From positions 1-32,988 of the forward strand of contig MHAK01000095.1 in assembly GCA_001802945.1 (NCBI GenBank): DNA of 32,988 bases, given 5' to 3'. Source of the DNA: Ignavibacteria bacterium RIFCSPLOWO2_12_FULL_56_21. Lineage in GTDB: Bacteria; Bacteroidota; Ignavibacteria; UBA10030. Below, piece by piece: positions 25,501 through 32,104 of the stretch. The translations under genes and the position numbers were made by a program. The notes under the pieces were generated by a model, which did not search any database, was not told the DNA's origin, and worked only from the letters and a program-made list of their open reading frames with translations. The first letter of the stretch is position 1, and each line of letters opens with the position of its first letter.

Positions 25501-27031
25501 CACCCCCGTCATCGCGCTCACCGATCAGAGCGCAAACTTCTGGGGATCGCTTTCGATGTTCGACGGCGCTCCGCTCAGGCCGGGTGACGTCGTAACGGTC
25601 GCGGACCCCGATAACGTTGTATGCGGGGTTTTCACGGTCGATTCATCGGGCGCCTACGGTTTCATGCATGTGTATGGCGACGACGGCTCAACGTCCGAGA
25701 TTGACGAAGGTGCGTCGCCCGGTGATACACTGCGGTTCTTCGTGAACGAGTCGCCCGCCCCATCCTCCGGACCCGATGCACCGGTCTGGATGGGAAATCT
25801 CACGACCTCGCATGTCGAGTTGAATGCCTCAAAACTCGATATCCTGCCGTTGAACGTCAATTGGAACCTCTCGTCGTTCACAGCCATACCACCGAATGAT
25901 TCGATCCATGTCGTTCTGCAATCGATCGGCGGTACGTTCACGCTCGTGTCGTCCTTCGACCAGTCCCTCGGCGGTGCCCGAACATACGACCCGGCTCTTC
26001 TTCCCTTCAGCGACCTGTGGCACGTCGACCCGATGCACGGATACTGGATCAGGATGAGCTCGGCGGATACACTGCAGGTGGATGGCGAACGGCTCTACAC
26101 CGACGCGCTGTTGCCGCTCGAGCAGGGATGGAATCTGACCGGATATCTGCCGGAGCATTCATTAGAGGTGGCGAAAGCGCTCGGCTCGATCGCCGGAAAG
26201 TATTCCGTTGTGAGCGGCTTCGATGACGGCGCACAAACCTTCGTGCCCGGCAGCCCCCTGAGCGACCTGACAAACATGAAGAATGGATTCGGGTACTGGG
26301 TAAAGACGACCGAACCCGCCTTGCTTCAATATTCCAGGAGCACACCGCTGGGAGTTCCTTCCAGAGTGTCCGACCAATCATCACAAAAGTCGGTCGTGGC
26401 ATCCGTTCTGATGTCCCCCTGGTGGACGGATTATTACGGAACGATCAACGAGGGCGGTGTTCCACTGCCGGTCGGCGCGGTCATGCAGGCCTTCGACCCG
26501 GACGGCGTCAAGTGCGGTGAGGTCGTCATCCGTCAAACGGGTCTGTATGGGTTCCTCCATGTTTATGGGGACGATCCCGCGACGAGTGGGCTCGATGAAG
26601 GGGCGGAGGCAGGGGATGACGTATCGTTCGTCGTGAACGGAAAGATCGTGGCGAGGACCACGCTCCCGGACCACCGCTGGAAAGGAGACCGGTCTTCCAT
26701 CTCGTTGTCGATCGATGTGTCTGCCGGAAACGGAACGACGGCTGCATTGCCGACGGTGTTCGAACTTTCTCAGAACTATCCGAATCCGTTCAATCCATCG
26801 ACTCTCATCCGCTATCAGGTTCCAGAGGAAGAGAGAGTGCACATCACGATCCACGACCTTCTCGGAAGAGAGATCGTCACACTGGTCAATGATATGACAA
26901 AGCCCGGAGAGTATGTTGCGCGCTGGAATGCTCAGGATGCGACCGGTGATATCGTGCCCGGAGGGACATACTTCTGCCGAATGAAGGCCGGGACGTTCAC
27001 ACGAACGATGAAACTCCTGCTGCTCAAATAA
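19547..27031 (+). CDS. Giant modular T9SS-secreted protein with tandem FnIII/MAM-like super-repeats
   Basis: The 2494-residue protein starts at the ATG with GGAGG five bases upstream, followed by a signal-peptide-like segment ending LLAQP. Residues 35-1645 hold three super-repeats of a fibronectin-III-like domain plus MAM/jelly-roll-like modules, the latter ending in GWYIDDI- or GWYLDDIR-type strands. Residues ~1649-1785 are a GYGPPGSDP...WVYADL domain, ~1785-1902 a HYDIN/ASPM-like Ig fold and ~1903-1985 a carboxypeptidase-regulatory-like domain. HVYGDD domains lie at ~1995-2085 and ~2285-2385, with a two-lobed W(N)L..GY repeat between. The T9SS sorting domain is 2402-2494 (SQNYPNPFNPSTLIRYQ ... 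KLLLLK). No catalytic motif was recognised; a surface adhesin or matrix protein is the best guess. Another T9SS gene follows after 26 bases. Confidence 0.9.
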   Translation: MRVRSRLQFPRLILASMAIFLSESSDPLLAQPANVPLFSPMSVTTHSMVLTWTTFSDSVTFKEYRLYKSSTPSVTTSSTLLATITDRTVASVTDSLLRASSLHYYKVFVVDTLNVLSSGSNEVFATTKANLYPFFDNAEADASLRFDIAAPWARDTAFPYAGVYAWSESPSGNYATTVDASLLLHVDLSTATMPVLTFQTRYGLEANGDYGRVEVSIGGDWTIVAYVTGSQSAWKRISADLTQWAGNADVRVRFRLLTNGNATVSNGWHIDDISVAETPSPALGYPLIDLFEDTTSRAKWHWGQWDIQSGGHNSNGQIHDSPVGPYLQSGVINTYVDNPNSFTGMVTSGVIDLSGAVDPILTFWQRYDFFNWEDGCWYQYDYGRIYISPNYGLPGSWTQIYAVGDNQNTTALATWQYVEIDLSSYVGSSTVRIMFVVDDMPDTRSGCGDQSGAGDGWYLDDIRIDNRPTSVTLQPPTNVSMHGADLSWSMNADADFLQFELYRSTSSGVSRTDTRVATFVNQATTSYRDDYQILQPNIYYYRMYVVDSLDRVSYGSNVVSAPYTVPTVSFPFSDNVDSASSATKWAWGVPWARSTDQSHSGSYSWTDSPGSSYGPNTNSSLSTFINLSLSSAPVLSFWHRYVFETNADYGYVEVSTDGGTTWSRALTVTGVDTNWTEQRIDLSAHVGGTIGLRFRVQTNATSHLDGWFVDDIVIDDGSRVVGYPFTENFESGFGKWFLDSPWGLTSVNPHGGSVSMAESPSGIYAPTVDAGLHLHINLSTSVMPLLKFWTRYATEINGDYGRVEVRASGAWTVAAYVSGSNTAWQEVKVDLTQWAGNSDVHVRFRFLTNGNETIGDGWYIDDVSIAETPTPSLAYPLIETFDDETSASRWHGGQWSVLTNGRSSPGLIHDSPTGPYLQSGAINTYVDDPNSFSALVSAGTFDLTNARNPVLTFYQKLDFFNWEDGCWYQYDMGRVYVSSNYGQPGSWNQVYSVGDNQNTNALSAWQRVEVNLSSYAGLSNVRVMFVVDDMPDTRSGCGDQSGAGDGWYLDDIRLEDRVADVALAGPTNVTLHGASLAWTRNQDINFQHYKVYRHTSAAVDTNSILVAVITNRADTSLHDVYQILQPGTYYYRVYTVDTLGTYSFGSNVVNAVYQVPTIVFPFTENVDSAAAEIRWAWSAPWARTTARAHSGLYSWTDSPGASSPPNANTSLTTFVNLTLSGTPVLTFWHAYSMEAGADFGYVEVSDNDGATWTRIHSVSGVDTSWNVERIDLTPWTGRTIGLRFRLTTNGSIESDGWYIDDIAILNGDRIVAYPYVDDIESGPRSMFTDSPWGIASVNAHSGSNYWSNSPAGNYNPSADNSLSFHVDLSQAQMPLMTFWTRYGTQVNTDYCRVEVRVASNWIVAAYFSGSQSDWKQIRVDLTQWAKNSNVEIRFRFTSNSDATVSDGWDIDDIHIAETPTPVLAYPFTESFDDSSMIDRFHMGSWGRQTGGRSSPFSIHDSPTGPYLQSGSQDSYGDDPNSFTFIITSGVIDLTDAVNPALTFYHKYDFYNWEDGCWYQYDYGRVYISTNYGLPGTWTEIYTIGDNQNTNALGSWQKVELNLASYIGHATVRLMFVMDDMRDTRTGCGDQSGAGDGWYLDDIRLGENLVAASVVDSAYIVGPATTSTTPGTPTVRLFGKVYEGGVTNAAGQGAGIMAELGYGPPGSDPADSTWVWVSATYGSDDGLFDRYYGTLSVPEIGSYDYAFRFTLNGGARWVYADLNGNAEGTNSANGYDPGMAGNLVVSRRPQALIGVDSLHQTMPVEMRQNWSFVLANAGVNAEGPLSFSFIETLDTMTTVDVGWFSVNPARGTLQPGERVVVTATFDATGLVPDTSYNALLLVRTNDPDRMETILDVRLQTLQVGVTVLAGAVVDLSGGPLGSLARVEVIEGGSITAAAISDEGGNFAFFGLSAGAYRLRVHAPGFYPYTLRSVEVPGDRIILRLSRTPVIALTDQSANFWGSLSMFDGAPLRPGDVVTVADPDNVVCGVFTVDSSGAYGFMHVYGDDGSTSEIDEGASPGDTLRFFVNESPAPSSGPDAPVWMGNLTTSHVELNASKLDILPLNVNWNLSSFTAIPPNDSIHVVLQSIGGTFTLVSSFDQSLGGARTYDPALLPFSDLWHVDPMHGYWIRMSSADTLQVDGERLYTDALLPLEQGWNLTGYLPEHSLEVAKALGSIAGKYSVVSGFDDGAQTFVPGSPLSDLTNMKNGFGYWVKTTEPALLQYSRSTPLGVPSRVSDQSSQKSVVASVLMSPWWTDYYGTINEGGVPLPVGAVMQAFDPDGVKCGEVVIRQTGLYGFLHVYGDDPATSGLDEGAEAGDDVSFVVNGKIVARTTLPDHRWKGDRSSISLSIDVSAGNGTTAALPTVFELSQNYPNPFNPSTLIRYQVPEEERVHITIHDLLGREIVTLVNDMTKPGEYVARWNAQDATGDIVPGGTYFCRMKAGTFTRTMKLLLLK
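19650..20945 (+). repeat. Super-repeat copy 1 (short form)
   Basis: Order is FnIII-like (19650-19930), a jelly-roll module ending IDDISVAETPSP (19944-20390), then the cysteine-containing module with WEDGCWYQYD and GCGDQSGAGDGWYLDDIR (20395-20945). This copy lacks the extra SYSWTDSPG module of the next two copies. Confidence 0.8.
20946..22720 (+). repeat. Super-repeat copy 2
   Basis: FnIII-like (20946-21240), a SYSWTDSPG module (21248-21705), an IAETPTP module (21714-22150) and a WEDGCWYQYD module (22165-22720) recur in this order in copy 3. The WEDGCWYQYD motifs of copies 1, 2 and 3 are each about 1770 bases apart. Confidence 0.85.
22721..24485 (+). repeat. Super-repeat copy 3
   Basis: It has the same four-module order as copy 2: FnIII-like (22730-23010), SYSWTDSPG module (23017-23465), IAETPTP module (23484-23920) and WEDGCWYQYD module (23935-24485). 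Amino-acid blocks such as GCGDQSGAGDGWYLDDIR are identical across copies while many codons differ, so the duplication is not recent. Confidence 0.85.
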
Positions 27032-27057
27032 ATGACCCGGCCGCAAGGAGTCGACCC

Positions 27058-28059
27058 ATGAAAATACTTTGGCTCGTACTTTTGGCAGGTGTTTTGAACG
27101 TTCACGCGACGGCGCAGGTCCAGCCGACGAATGTGTGGATGGATTGCTTTAGTCAGGCTTCGACCGTCAATGGCCAGGCGGTGCCCATCGGCGCACTCGT
27201 GCAGGCGTACGACCCGCAGGGAGTGCTTTGCGGCGAGTATCGTGTGCAGACGGCGGGTTGGTACGGGTATCTCCACGTGTATGGAGATGATGCCACGACC
27301 ACGGGGATCGACGAGGGGGCCGTCAACGGCGACACGATCACGTTTCGCATCGAGGGACTTGCCGCGCTCGCTTCCGCAAATGCCGTGTGGACGAGCGGAA
27401 ACCCTGGCGCGTTGCTCGAGGTACATCTGCATGCGAATTTGTCAGCCCCGCCACCCCCCCAGCTGATAAGCCCAGCCGACGGTGCCACGGAGACGCCTCG
27501 AGCGACGGTGTTGCGCTGGGCGCTTGCACCGGAACCATATCCTTCGCTCGGTGTCCTGATGCACCGTGTACAGGTCGCGACCGATTCTGCGTTTGGATCA
27601 ATGCTCGCAGACTCGTTGATAGGCACAGCAGATTCGCTTCACGTCTCCGGTCTGGCGATAGGGACGTTGTATCACTGGAGAGTGCGATACGAACACGATC
27701 TCGCGGGGCCAAGCGTGTATTCAGCGGTCCGTTGGTTTGCAACCGTGACGACGGGTATAGAGGACGGATCGCCGACACCTGTGGGGTTCGAGTTAAGGGA
27801 AAACTATCCCAATCCATTCAATCCCGAAACGAAAATCGAATACAGGATGAAGGAAGGAGGATGGGTGAAGGTGTCAGTGTTTGATGTTCTGGGGCGTGAA
27901 GTCGCCGTGCTGGTGGATGAAGAACAACCGGCTGGCGACTACAGAACGACGTGGAATGCATCAACGATGCCTTCGGGTGTCTACCTTTGTCGTGTGACGT
28001 CGTTGGGTATCAGCGGTCTTCGCTTTGAAGCGGCAATGAGGATGGTGTTGATGCGCTGA
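27058..28059 (+). CDS. Small T9SS-secreted protein with HVYGDD and FnIII-like domains
   Basis: The 333-residue protein has a signal peptide (MKILWLVLLAGVLNVHATAQ). A domain at about 22-125 carries VPIGALVQAYDPQGVLCGE and YGYLHVYGDD and closely matches two domains of the giant protein just upstream. An FnIII-like domain (about 131-236; PPQLISPADGATE, YHWRVRY) follows, then a T9SS sorting domain (about 240-333; RENYPNPFNPETKIEY, VSVFDVLGREV). AAGGAG at 27045-27050 is seven bases before the ATG. It lies 26 bases after the giant gene without an intervening terminator, so the two are probably co-transcribed and both exported by the T9SS. The role may be structural or accessory to the giant protein. 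Confidence 0.88.
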   Translation: MKILWLVLLAGVLNVHATAQVQPTNVWMDCFSQASTVNGQAVPIGALVQAYDPQGVLCGEYRVQTAGWYGYLHVYGDDATTTGIDEGAVNGDTITFRIEGLAALASANAVWTSGNPGALLEVHLHANLSAPPPPQLISPADGATETPRATVLRWALAPEPYPSLGVLMHRVQVATDSAFGSMLADSLIGTADSLHVSGLAIGTLYHWRVRYEHDLAGPSVYSAVRWFATVTTGIEDGSPTPVGFELRENYPNPFNPETKIEYRMKEGGWVKVSVFDVLGREVAVLVDEEQPAGDYRTTWNASTMPSGVYLCRVTSLGISGLRFEAAMRMVLMR

Positions 28060-28082
28060 AGGGTTGACTTTGTACACAGTGA

Positions 28083-28110
28083 AAAACCCAGCTTCGGCCG
28101 GGTTTTTTTG
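28083..28110. terminator. Bidirectional TTCG-loop terminator
   Basis: A stem AAAACCCAGC / GCCGGGTTTT (one A-C mismatch) closes on TTCG and is followed by T residues on the plus strand; A residues on the other flank supply a T-tract for the minus strand. It sits between the T9SS pair (+) and the convergent response regulator (-) and can serve both. Confidence 0.88.
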
Positions 28111-28189
28111 TGGGCAGGGTTGGACACATCAAGCGGGACTTCAGTTCGACTCTAGCTGTTCACCATTCAGGAGTATTCTTGACAATCGG

Positions 28190-28876
28190 TCACGTCTGAG
28201 CAGCGACGCTGATCATTCCTCTTTTGATCGCAAACTTCGCTAACCCGATCGCAGTGTGAATGTCCAGTTTCCTCATGATGCGTTCCCGATGCGTTTCCAC
28301 CGTTCGCGGGCTGATCTTCAGACGCGCAGCCGTTTCTTTATTACTGTTTCCTTCAGCGATGAGAATGAGGATCTCCTGCTCGCGTTCCGTCAATTCCGAC
28401 GGTCGGGCAGGCTGTACGCTGCGTGAGTCCGCCAAATATTGGCTGATAAGAACCTGAGACACGGCATCGGAGAAATAGGTCTTTCCCGCATGAACCGACT
28501 GAAAAGCTTTCACGAGTTCATCCCGTGAAGCCTCTTTCGACATGTACCCGCTGACACCAAGTTTGGCGAACTCCAAGATATACTCTTTCTCGTTGTGAAC
28601 AGTGAAAACAAGGATCTTCACGCCGGGAGACTTCTTCTTCAGTTTTTTTGCGACATCGATGCCGCTCATTTTTCCCAGACTGATATCAAGCAGAACAATA
28701 TCGGGTTCAAGTTTCTCGACCGCGGCAAGCGCCTCCTTCCCATTTCCCGCCTCGCCGACGACCTGAATGTCCCGCCGTGATGTAAGTTCTCTCCGCACGC
28801 CGCTGCGAACGATCGGATGATCGTCAACGAGGAGCAATCGGATCTTTTCCCGTCGTCGGGTCTTAGTGTCGAACAT
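28190..28876 (-). CDS. NarL/FixJ-family response regulator
   Basis: The 228-residue regulator has a receiver domain with D18/D19, phospho-acceptor D64 in VLLDISL, T92 and K114. A LuxR-type helix-turn-helix (about 163-225) carries ELTEREQEILILIAEG and KISPRTVETHRERIM. The start at ATG 28876 is chosen because GGGAG lies just upstream; a TTG at 28915 would extend the frame. It overlaps the 3' end of the kinase gene by 14 bases, so the two are translationally coupled and very probably a cognate pair. It is the last gene of the minus-strand cluster before a terminator. Targets are unknown. Confidence 0.92.
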   Translation of the reverse strand: MFDTKTRRREKIRLLLVDDHPIVRSGVRRELTSRRDIQVVGEAGNGKEALAAVEKLEPDIVLLDISLGKMSGIDVAKKLKKKSPGVKILVFTVHNEKEYILEFAKLGVSGYMSKEASRDELVKAFQSVHAGKTYFSDAVSQVLISQYLADSRSVQPARPSELTEREQEILILIAEGNSNKETAARLKISPRTVETHRERIMRKLDIHTAIGLAKFAIKRGMISVAAQT

Positions 28877-30020
28877 GGTCGTCTCCCGATTGTTGTCGGA
28901 ACGGTACTTCGGCAATGATCACGGTACCTCCGCTTGTTGTTGAAGATGCGTGAAAGGTCCCACCCAGAACCACCATCCGCTCACGCATACCTTGAATTCC
29001 CATTCCGCCGGATCTGGCCTTCTTTCTTCGAGGATTGCCATGAAGGCCGATCCCGTTGTCCGCGATCTCGACTCTGACCGTTGCGTCGGTTCGTGAGATT
29101 CGGACAACCGCTGACGCCGCCCGAGAATGTTTCTCAACGTTCGTCAGGCTCTCTTGAATCAATCGGTAGAGGGCGAGTTCAATGTGGCGGGGTAGGTTCT
29201 TAGGCTTCTCCTCCAAGGCAAGCCGGATGACGATCTTTGACCTGTTCTGCAGTTCATCGATGAGAGCTCGAACAGCGGGCAGAAACCCCAGGTCGTCGAG
29301 AATGCTCGGCCTGAGGTTTCGTGAGATCCTCCGAACGTCCTCCATCGCCGATTCCACAAGTCTCCCGGCATCCTTCGATGTCACTTTGATCTTGCGTTGA
29401 GCTGGGGAGATTCTGTGTTCGACAAAACTCAGCTTCCCCTTTGCAAGTGCGAGGGTCTGATTGACCCCGTCGTGCAGCTCACGGGCGACTCTCCTTCGTT
29501 CATTCTCTTCGGCCTCTATGATCTTGCTCGAAAGTTGCCGCAGGAGGAGGATCGCTTGTTTCTGCTGTGTTATGTCGGCTACAACGGCCTCGCACGTGCC
29601 ATCAGATTCATTGAGCACACCGAAAAGAGAAAGCCATGCAGGCTTCTGTCTCTTCCCTTGCAGAAGGATCTCGTGACCTTGGATCGACTTGGTCTTCTCC
29701 AACCCCTGAAGCAAGGGCGTTGGAATTCCCGCTTCGAACAGCCCCAGCCGCGAAGGAATGGTCTCCAGCGACCTCGTCCCCAGCATCTTGAGGAGTGCTT
29801 CGTTCGTTTCGATCACACGTCCTGTCGCAGCGTCGAAACGAACCATACCGACGATCGAATTCTCGAAAAGATACCTGAACTTCCGCTCGCTCTTGGTGAT
29901 CTCGCGGATAGATTTCCGTTGCCCGACAATGACCGAAACGACAAATGCGATCACGACCGACGCGATAACGAACATCGCTGCCAGAAGGACCCACAAGACA
30001 ACTATTTGGTCCAAAGGCAC
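28863..30020 (-). CDS. HisKA_3 sensor histidine kinase with PAS domain
   Basis: The 385-residue kinase has one N-terminal membrane helix (about 7-32) and a PAS domain (about 45-155; RYLFENSIVGMVRFD to VVADITQQK). The HisKA_3 dimerisation block has H183 in RRRVARELHDGVNQTLA, and HATPase_c carries N294 and DNGIGL (321-326). This is the NarX/DesK-like class that pairs with LuxR-type regulators. The GTG start at 30020 has AAGGGA six bases upstream and lies inside the last 19 bases of the membrane-protein gene. With essentially no extracytoplasmic domain of its own, it may take its signal from that membrane protein or through PAS. Confidence 0.92.
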   Translation of the reverse strand: MPLDQIVVLWVLLAAMFVIASVVIAFVVSVIVGQRKSIREITKSERKFRYLFENSIVGMVRFDAATGRVIETNEALLKMLGTRSLETIPSRLGLFEAGIPTPLLQGLEKTKSIQGHEILLQGKRQKPAWLSLFGVLNESDGTCEAVVADITQQKQAILLLRQLSSKIIEAEENERRRVARELHDGVNQTLALAKGKLSFVEHRISPAQRKIKVTSKDAGRLVESAMEDVRRISRNLRPSILDDLGFLPAVRALIDELQNRSKIVIRLALEEKPKNLPRHIELALYRLIQESLTNVEKHSRAASAVVRISRTDATVRVEIADNGIGLHGNPRRKKARSGGMGIQGMRERMVVLGGTFHASSTTSGGTVIIAEVPFRQQSGDDHVRH

Positions 30021-30688
30021 AGAAATCCCTTAGCAAAGATAACGGATGCCGCAGTGTGCGTAATCGCCTTGAAGGTCCATGGGATCAAGGCCAGTTCTTT
30101 CGGGAACAACATCAGAAGATTGCTTGCAACATAGACCACGGCTCCAACGCCAAAATGAAGCAACGTGGCAACAGAGATCCACATTGTTGGGTCGCTCGCA
30201 AGTCGTTCGGTGTTGCTCAAGCGCAGCTGAAACAACGTATAGCTCGAAATGATCACAATGGCGATCGCAGATACTGCCTTGCTGACGGCGTTGAATCCTG
30301 CCGAATGTTCTGAAACAATAGAGTCCAGAAGGGCCAGCGAAAGGAAGACGGGAATACTCCAGAGAATCACGCGACGGATAGTGCTTTCTTTCTGCCAATA
30401 ATGAAAGACCAGCATGATCAATCCGAATTCGAATGGTGTGTACAGCCGGATGACCCACAGGTTATTGACGCCTCGTACGGAAAGAGTGAAGAGCAGGATA
30501 TCTGTGAGGAACGAAGAAATGAGGTATGCCAGCATGATCTGCAGAGGGCGATCAAGCGCATCGCGGACTTTGTACCCTGCATAGATCGGGATCAACTCGG
30601 CCGCTACAGTTGCATAACCGATCGCCATCAAAATGTTCATGCGCCATGCGACGGAAAGAGTGAAAAAGTGAAGCAGGGTGTATTCCAC
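30002..30688 (-). CDS. Seven-helix membrane protein of the kinase cluster, function unknown
   Basis: The 228-residue protein shows about seven hydrophobic segments (roughly 20-39, 49-69, 82-98, 107-125, 136-156, 169-195, 203-226) and no enzymatic motif. Its gene ends inside the start of the histidine kinase gene, and the preceding gene stops 30 bases upstream. The start is uncertain: GTG 30688 follows GAGG closely; ATG 30640 has no visible ribosome site. Its position suggests a membrane sensor or partner for the kinase. This is inference from gene order, not from homology. Confidence 0.75.
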   Translation of the reverse strand: MEYTLLHFFTLSVAWRMNILMAIGYATVAAELIPIYAGYKVRDALDRPLQIMLAYLISSFLTDILLFTLSVRGVNNLWVIRLYTPFEFGLIMLVFHYWQKESTIRRVILWSIPVFLSLALLDSIVSEHSAGFNAVSKAVSAIAIVIISSYTLFQLRLSNTERLASDPTMWISVATLLHFGVGAVVYVASNLLMLFPKELALIPWTFKAITHTAASVIFAKGFLCLWTK

Positions 30689-30718
30689 CCTGCCTCGCGC
30701 GATATGGACCGCAGTACA

Positions 30719-31453
30719 TTAGCCAAGTCCGTTGAACGAAGGATCAGACGTCGGCCGTACCGGGAGTCCTGTGACGATAGGCCCGCTGAGAAGGTCATCG
30801 CCAACGGCATTGGCACCCACAAAAATGAGTGAGGGAGTCTCCGTCGAGTGAAGTCCAAAGTAGACCCTAATTCCCGCGCACTCCTCTTGCATCAACATGC
30901 TCATCAGAGAATCCGATGAGAGATCTGCACCGACGACGCGCATCGTCATCGACGTACGGGAATTGCCAACGAGCCTTTTTGCCTCGGCGAGCGTAATCCG
31001 GTGATTCTCATCCCCCGTGAACATGCGATGTCGTGAGCTTCGTACTTTGATGTACGACGGGACATTGTCATTGAGCGCATTGGGTGCGGCGCAGTACGGC
31101 GGACAGGGAAGCACATCCTCTCCCAAGACGCCCTTGGTCAACTCACGATACGAAGCATCCAATCCGACGAGTACGAGCGTTGAGGCGGTGTTCTCCTCTG
31201 CCGCAAAATACGCTCTAATTCCGAAACAATCCTCCTGTGCCAGAATCTTCTCAATGATATTCCTGCCGAAAAAGCCCCCCTTCCTTGATCCGGGCAGCAT
31301 ATTCTGCCGGTACCTTTCTGTCAACCTCCCTGCTTCATCAAGCCGTATCGATGTATCTTTGAATGCAACGGATCGTACGGTCGTCGCGAGTTGTTGTGAA
31401 GGTGAAAGTTGAGTTGTGTGGAACGAGGGGGATTGCGTTTGCTGGGTTTTCAT
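30719..31453 (-). CDS. Protein with duplicated QE-C-GIR-YF motif, function unknown
   Basis: The 244-residue protein has no signal peptide or membrane helix. Two homologous units are visible: residues 36-100 (IRLDEAGRL..., ILAQEDCFGIRAYFA, TLVLVGLDA) and 153-214 (ITLAEAKRL..., MLMQEECAGIRVYFG, SLIFVGANA). The linker carries CPPYC (117-121). The conserved Cys inside each unit and the paired Cys in the linker suggest metal or redox chemistry, but that is a guess. AAGGA at seven bases before the ATG (31453) fixes the start; the frame remains open to 31609 without support. It is the first gene of the minus-strand cluster that continues with the membrane protein, kinase and regulator. Confidence 0.75.
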   Translation of the reverse strand: MKTQQTQSPSFHTTQLSPSQQLATTVRSVAFKDTSIRLDEAGRLTERYRQNMLPGSRKGGFFGRNIIEKILAQEDCFGIRAYFAAEENTASTLVLVGLDASYRELTKGVLGEDVLPCPPYCAAPNALNDNVPSYIKVRSSRHRMFTGDENHRITLAEAKRLVGNSRTSMTMRVVGADLSSDSLMSMLMQEECAGIRVYFGLHSTETPSLIFVGANAVGDDLLSGPIVTGLPVRPTSDPSFNGLG

Positions 31454-31876
31454 GACGGTTCCTTGAGAAATGGGAGTCTCCCGATGGAAGCCGTCCTGTG
31501 CAGCACTCATCTTCGGTCCGCACGTACGCCCCCAGGACGCAACCGATGGGGGACCAATCAGTGATGAATAAGGGAGGAGGGGGTCCAAATGAACGGAGGG
31601 CTCCGACAACCGGGATATTTAAGAAGGAAGGCTGGACAATTCGCCGGCACGCACATATCCTTTCGACGCTGTCGGGTAAACGTATGAGAGTGTTCTCACC
31701 CAGAATAGAATGACCGGCAACAAACCCGTTCAATACGCCTCATTACGGTATATGTTTGTACCATGGACTACCGAACGAGCCGGCTGATAATTGGACGGGA
31801 ACCTTGATCACTGTCGTCGAATCTGACAATCGAACGTCGAAGGGTTACGGCGAAGACCGGAGTGTGTAACAAAGCT
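31454..31876. other. Non-coding upstream region of the four-gene cluster
   Basis: No supported gene was found here. The minus-strand promoter of the cluster should lie in this stretch; the best candidate is a weak TTGAAC-17-TTCTAT pair near 31713-31735. GTTAC (31844-31848) and GTAAC (31866-31870) form a short inverted repeat. Confidence 0.3.
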
Positions 31877-31904
31877 TTGATGAAGATTGGGCAAGCGTTA
31901 TACC
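31877..31904 (+). promoter_or_regulatory. Promoter-like element upstream of tandem dyads
   Basis: TTGATG (31877-31882), a 16-base spacer and TATACC (31899-31904) form a moderate sigma-70 match. Predicted transcription would start near 31911, inside the first of two operator-like dyads. No protein gene on the plus strand follows, so the product would be an RNA or a very short peptide. Confidence 0.4.
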
Positions 31905-31907
31905 GAA

Positions 31908-31948
31908 TCCGTACCACTACGGACAAACGACATCCGTTATCGTACGGA
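31908..31948. promoter_or_regulatory. Two matched TCCGT-N6-ACGGA dyads
   Basis: The same dyad TCCGT-N6-ACGGA occurs at 31908-31923 and 31933-31948, with equal inner spacing but different inner bases, and centres 25 bp apart. This is the form expected of a dimeric regulator binding twice just after a -10 element. The regulator is unknown; the response regulator of the adjacent cluster is one candidate. Confidence 0.5.
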
Positions 31949-32048
31949 TTGTAAATATTGAATTAGCTGCGGACCTTTATCGCATGGAAATGGGAGGGGC
32001 ACCGGACTCGGAATGCAATCTGCAGCTTACGTCCTCAAGAGGGTAGAA

Positions 32049-32104
32049 GTAGTATGACTACACGAGGGTGGCGAAAGCCAGAGCCCCTGAGAGATCAGGG
32101 GCTC
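32049..32104 (+). ncRNA. Possible structured RNA: three consecutive perfect hairpins
   Basis: In 56 bases there are GTAGT-ATG-ACTAC (32049-32061), TGGC-GAAA-GCCA (32069-32080) and, with no gap, GAGCCCCTGA-GAGA-TCAGGGGCTC (32081-32104). The last two loops, GAAA and GAGA, are both GNRA tetraloops on the plus strand only, which favours a plus-strand RNA. No T-tract follows. It matches no riboswitch family I recognise. The 10-bp hairpin could instead act as a minus-strand terminator for the S41 remnant, 45 bases past its stop. Confidence 0.4.

Noticed and set aside
31984-32046. 20-codon frame MEMGGAPDSECNLQLTSSRG
   Set aside because: No ribosome site and no family resemblance; kept only as a possible feature of the putative transcript.
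32081-32104. TPP-riboswitch-like CTGAGA
   Set aside because: Only the short motif matches; the other conserved THI-box blocks are absent and the bases belong to a simple 10-bp stem-loop.
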